The position numbers were made by a program, and so were the translations under genes. Below, in pieces: positions 6,125-8,547 of a stretch of 8,547 bases of DNA; position 1 is the first letter of the stretch, and every line of letters begins with the position of its first letter. The notes under the pieces were generated by a model that worked only from the letters and a program-made list of their open reading frames with translations, was not told the DNA's origin and did no database searches. Where the stretch lies: NCBI GenBank assembly GCA_964415715.1, contig CAYQBK010000021.1, positions 1 through 8,547 of the forward strand, read 5' to 3'. The stretch comes from DALYDK01 sp964415715 (GTDB lineage Bacteria; Patescibacteriota; Saccharimonadia; Saccharimonadales; CAIOMD01).

Positions 6125-7925
6125 CGTCAGCTGTAACCCGAAGAATCTCTTCTACCGTTGTTTCACCACGTAATGCTTTTATGAAGCCATCTATCTGCAT
6201 AATAACCATACCTTCCTTAACTGCTTCATCTTGGATAGTGTCACTTGTAGCATTGCTAATGATAAGTCTTTCAATATCAGGTGAATTTCCAAGCACTTCA
6301 TATATACCCATTCTACCCTTATAGCCATTGTGGCCACATTCTGGGCAACCGCCCTCGTGAGCTTTCCAGATACGCTCAATTGCTGTTGTAGAGGTAGATA
6401 AACTATTGCTTTCAGCCGATTTGTTTTCAGTATCTATGCCAATACCACCATCAATAGCTCGTTTTTCAAGTTCGTTAATTTTTTTCATATCATCAGCCGA
6501 TTTGATACGAAATGTTTTTGCCATTTTTTTGCTTATCTCGGGATCTGGTTTAACTGATTCGCGGCATTTTTTACACAATCTTCTAACAAGTCTTTGCCCA
6601 ACTACCGCTCTAACTGTACTAGCTATTAAAAACGGCTCAATACCCATATCTAGCAGTCTAGGCAGGCAGGTTGCGGCATTGTTAGTGTGCAGTGTGGCAA
6701 AAACTAGATGCCCGGTCAATGCTGCTTGCACGGCTAGGCCAGACGTTTCTCCATCACGGATCTCGCCAATCATGATAATATTTGGGTCTTGACGTAGGAG
6801 TGCTCTCAGGCCAGCAGCAAATGTCATGCCAGCTAATACATTTACCTGTGTTTGATTGGCCCCAGTTATTTTGTACTCCACCGGATCTTCAATAGTTGAA
6901 ATATTGACTGTTGGTTTATTGAGTAGGCTAAGGGCGCTAAATAGGCTAGTTGATTTGCCAGAGCCAGTTGGGCCGGTGACTAGTATCATGCCATGCGGTT
7001 GAGTTATTGCTCTGTTTATCGTATCTAGTGAAGGTCCCCAATACCCTAGTTCCTCCAAAAGCATTGCTTTAGAAGATTCGTTTAAAATACGCATAACAAC
7101 TTTTTCGCCATCAGTTATTGGTAGTGTAGATACCCTAAGAGCGTATTTTAAGCTATTGATGGCTATTTTGAACCGTCCATCTTGTGGGGCTCGGCGTTCA
7201 TCTATTTTTAGGTTTGATAATATTTTTATACGACTAACAAGTGCCCCTTGGGCATTTTTTGGCAACTTGTTTACTTCGCGTAATATTCCATCTATGCGGT
7301 ATCTAACAGACACATATGACTCACGCGGTTCAATATGTATATCAGATGCACCGGACTTAATCGCCCCTTCAACGAGCAGATTTACTGTTTGTGAGATTGG
7401 TGAGTCTTCAGCTATGTCTGCTTGGTCAAAATCCTCGGCTTTTTCGTCTTCTTCCTGCTCGGCTGATATTACTTCAGTTATTTCACTACTAATATTTTCT
7501 CTATACTGATCTATTGCTTGCAATATATTAGTCCGTGTTGCCATGAATATACGGACATCATTACCGAGTTCTTTTTGCAAAAAGCTGATGGCTTGAATAT
7601 CGTCTGGGTCGTCCATGGCAAGTATTTTTCTGGCATTGTCGTCGACCCCAATAACTACTACATTGTATTGTCTAGCTATGCGTTCAGGTATCAGGTGGAG
7701 AGATTCTTTGTCAAGGTTTTTTACATCAATATCAATATAGGGGATATCAATTATTTCAGAATACGCAACAGTTAGTTCATGCTCAGAAATAGCATTTGAC
7801 GAAAGAGCTATATCCTGAAGCGGTTTGCGTTCATTTTTGCCCTGTTCTTTGTATGATTCAATTTGCTCTTGGGATATTCCAGAGTTCTGCAGTATTGATT
7901 CAACTGTTCGATCAGATATTCTCAT
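6120..7925 (-). CDS. pilB: PilB, extension ATPase of the type IV pilus
   Basis: A 601-residue secretion ATPase of the PilB/GspE family, a cytoplasmic hexamer that drives pilin polymerisation through PilC. An N-terminal GspE/MshEN-like domain (about 1-145) and an acidic linker (about 147-175) precede the ATPase. Walker A is GPTGSGKST (318-326), the Asp box IEDPVEY (345-351), Walker B with the catalytic Glu IMIGEIRD (384-391, E388), and the His box TGHLVFATLHTN (404-415). The zinc site of extension ATPases is complete: C451/C454 and C527/C530. It is not PilT: it has the N-domain, the tetracysteine site and the extension-type length. The segment between the cysteine pairs is long (72 residues), with a Ser/Thr-rich stretch near 500-515. 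An in-frame TAA five codons upstream fixes the ATG at 7925; no Shine-Dalgarno is present. It is the first gene of the minus-strand cluster, diverging from recA. Confidence 0.97.
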   Translation of the reverse strand: MRISDRTVESILQNSGISQEQIESYKEQGKNERKPLQDIALSSNAISEHELTVAYSEIIDIPYIDIDVKNLDKESLHLIPERIARQYNVVVIGVDDNARKILAMDDPDDIQAISFLQKELGNDVRIFMATRTNILQAIDQYRENISSEITEVISAEQEEDEKAEDFDQADIAEDSPISQTVNLLVEGAIKSGASDIHIEPRESYVSVRYRIDGILREVNKLPKNAQGALVSRIKILSNLKIDERRAPQDGRFKIAINSLKYALRVSTLPITDGEKVVMRILNESSKAMLLEELGYWGPSLDTINRAITQPHGMILVTGPTGSGKSTSLFSALSLLNKPTVNISTIEDPVEYKITGANQTQVNVLAGMTFAAGLRALLRQDPNIIMIGEIRDGETSGLAVQAALTGHLVFATLHTNNAATCLPRLLDMGIEPFLIASTVRAVVGQRLVRRLCKKCRESVKPDPEISKKMAKTFRIKSADDMKKINELEKRAIDGGIGIDTENKSAESNSLSTSTTAIERIWKAHEGGCPECGHNGYKGRMGIYEVLGNSPDIERLIISNATSDTIQDEAVKEGMVIMQIDGFIKALRGETTVEEILRVTADE

Positions 7926-7936
7926 AGTATGAAAAC

Positions 7937-7942
7937 ATTATA
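7937..7942 (-). promoter_or_regulatory. -10 element upstream of pilB (near-leaderless start)
   Basis: TATAAT on the minus strand ends 11 bases before the pilB ATG, so the transcript would have a leader of only about five bases, in line with the absent Shine-Dalgarno. A TTGGCA at 7969-7964 resembles a -35, but the 21-base spacing is too long. Candidate only. Confidence 0.4.
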
Positions 7943-8010
7943 TATGAAACATAAGCATTTTTCTGCCAATATTGTATTATTGTCTGTGAAACCACATGGA
8001 TGCAATTTAT

Positions 8011-8019
8011 TGTTATAAT
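8011..8019 (+). promoter_or_regulatory. extended -10 promoter of recA
   Basis: TGT-TATAAT is a perfect extended -10 element on the plus strand. No good -35 stands 16-18 bases upstream, as is common with extended -10 promoters. Transcription from about 8026 gives a leader of about 35 bases. I see no LexA-type operator (neither CTGTN8ACAG nor GAACN4GTTC) in the 136-base gap shared with pilB. Confidence 0.6.
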
Positions 8020-8051
8020 AAATATGAATGTAAATAAGTAATAATTTTGAA

Positions 8052-8057
8052 AGAGGT
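8052..8057 (+). promoter_or_regulatory. ribosome binding site of recA
   Basis: AGAGGT lies four to five bases before the ATG at 8062 and supports this start for recA. It shows that the organism does use Shine-Dalgarno pairing, unlike what is seen in front of pilB and the 526-residue pilin. Confidence 0.7.
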
Positions 8058-8061
8058 AAGC

Positions 8062-8547
8062 ATGGCCGGGAAAAAAGACCAAAAGACAATGACTGATGTA
8101 TCGGAAAACGGTAAAGACCAGGCGCTAAATCTGGCAGTGGATCAAATAAAAAAGCAATTTGGTGCTGGGGCAATAATGCAACTTGGAGCTGACCATAAAA
8201 TAGATGTCGAAACCTTTTCTACTGGCAGTATTGGTCTTGATATAGCTTTGGGTGGGGGTATCCCAAAAGGCCGTATTGTAGAGATATATGGTCCAGAAAG
8301 TAGTGGAAAAACAACTCTCACACTTCATGCTGTAGCAGAAATTCAAAAACAGGGTGGAACAGCTGCTTTTATAGATGCAGAACACGCACTTGATCCAGCC
8401 TATGCAGAAAGAATTGGTGTAAAGGTTGCTGATTTGTTAGTGGCTCAGCCAGATAACGGCGAGCAGGCACTGGAGATTGTCGAAACATTAGTCAGAAGCA
8501 ATGCTGTTGACTTGATTGTTGTCGACTCAGTAGCAGCACTTGTACCA
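8062..8547 (+). CDS. recA: RecA recombinase (5' part only)
   Basis: The first 162 residues are present; the gene continues past the right edge. RecA polymerises on single-stranded DNA and drives homologous strand exchange. Walker A is GPESSGKTT (77-85), the catalytic Glu lies in DAEHALDP (E107), and Walker B is LIVVDSVAAL (151-160), continuing into the expected VP. The N-terminal oligomerisation helix is at about 19-35, preceded by a polar extension that places Walker A about 11 residues later than in E. coli RecA. The segment ALGGGIPKGR (62-71) is one residue shorter than the usual ALGxGGxPxGR form, which may be a lineage marker. The ATG is supported by AGAGGT and an extended -10 promoter. 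It diverges from pilB across 136 bases. Identification is certain; whether the neighbourhood reflects a role with pilus-mediated DNA uptake is speculation. Confidence 0.98.
   Translation, partial: MAGKKDQKTMTDVSENGKDQALNLAVDQIKKQFGAGAIMQLGADHKIDVETFSTGSIGLDIALGGGIPKGRIVEIYGPESSGKTTLTLHAVAEIQKQGGTAAFIDAEHALDPAYAERIGVKVADLLVAQPDNGEQALEIVETLVRSNAVDLIVVDSVAALVP

Noticed and set aside
7926..8061. SOS box or riboswitch in the pilB-recA gap
   Set aside because: No LexA-type dyad and no structured, GC-containing stems are visible; only AT-rich promoter-like sequence is present.
7922..8385. Two minus-strand open frames opposite the start of recA
   Set aside because: They are antisense to recA, whose protein is unmistakable, and their translations look like random Cys/Phe/Tyr-rich sequence.
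1..8547. Recoded UGA (glycine) as in some CPR lineages
   Set aside because: The 201-residue pilin ends at a TGA in an ATGA overlap with the next gene, and all long frames read through without internal TGA under the standard bacterial code.

Overview
The window carries a compact type IV pilus (T4P) gene cluster on the minus strand and the start of recA, divergently transcribed, at the right edge. The source looks like a bacterium of the Patescibacteria (CPR), with Saccharibacteria (TM7) as the best guess. Reasons: moderately AT-rich DNA with many ATA codons; tightly packed, partly overlapping genes in the order pilB-pilC-pilin-minor pilins-pilM; a major pilin whose N-terminal half resembles the pilins I associate with that group; and TGA used as a real stop (the ATGA overlap at 1995-1998), which argues against the CPR lineages that read UGA as glycine. 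No rRNA or marker phylogeny is available, so the placement is inference (about 0.6).

Layout in the direction of transcription (right to left): pilB, extension ATPase (7925-6120); pilC, inner-membrane platform (6060-4837); a consensus promoter and a G-rich ribosome binding site; a 149-residue pilin, probably the major subunit (4710-4261); a 27-bp perfect inverted repeat that looks like a bidirectional terminator (4184-4243), with an extended -10 element at its far edge; then a three-gene minor-pilin cassette joined by overlaps: a 526-residue modular pilin with Ig-like repeats (4167-2587), a 201-residue PilW/GspJ-like pilin (2600-1995) and a 514-residue PilX/GspK/ComZ-like protein lacking Glu at +5 (1998-454). 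Last comes the 5' part of pilM (388 to beyond the left edge). On the plus strand, recA starts at 8062 and runs off the right edge.

How the genes fit together: PilB powers assembly on PilC; PilM begins the cytoplasmic/inner-membrane alignment complex, whose partners PilN and PilO would be expected off the left edge. The pilin forms the fibre, and the three unusual pilins are best read as a priming and tip complex that carries large extracellular domains, possibly an adhesin or DNA-binding tip. The promoter/terminator arrangement separates a highly expressed pilin from low-abundance tip proteins. No retraction ATPase (pilT), prepilin peptidase (pilD) or secretin is in the window. There is no gene-free stretch longer than about 140 bases. 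I see no tRNA, rRNA, CRISPR array, insertion sequence or attachment site.

The most interesting part is the minor-pilin cassette: two exceptionally large pilin-like proteins with cysteine-containing, repeat-built exteriors, which are good candidates for host-cell or DNA contact in an organism that may live as an epibiont.
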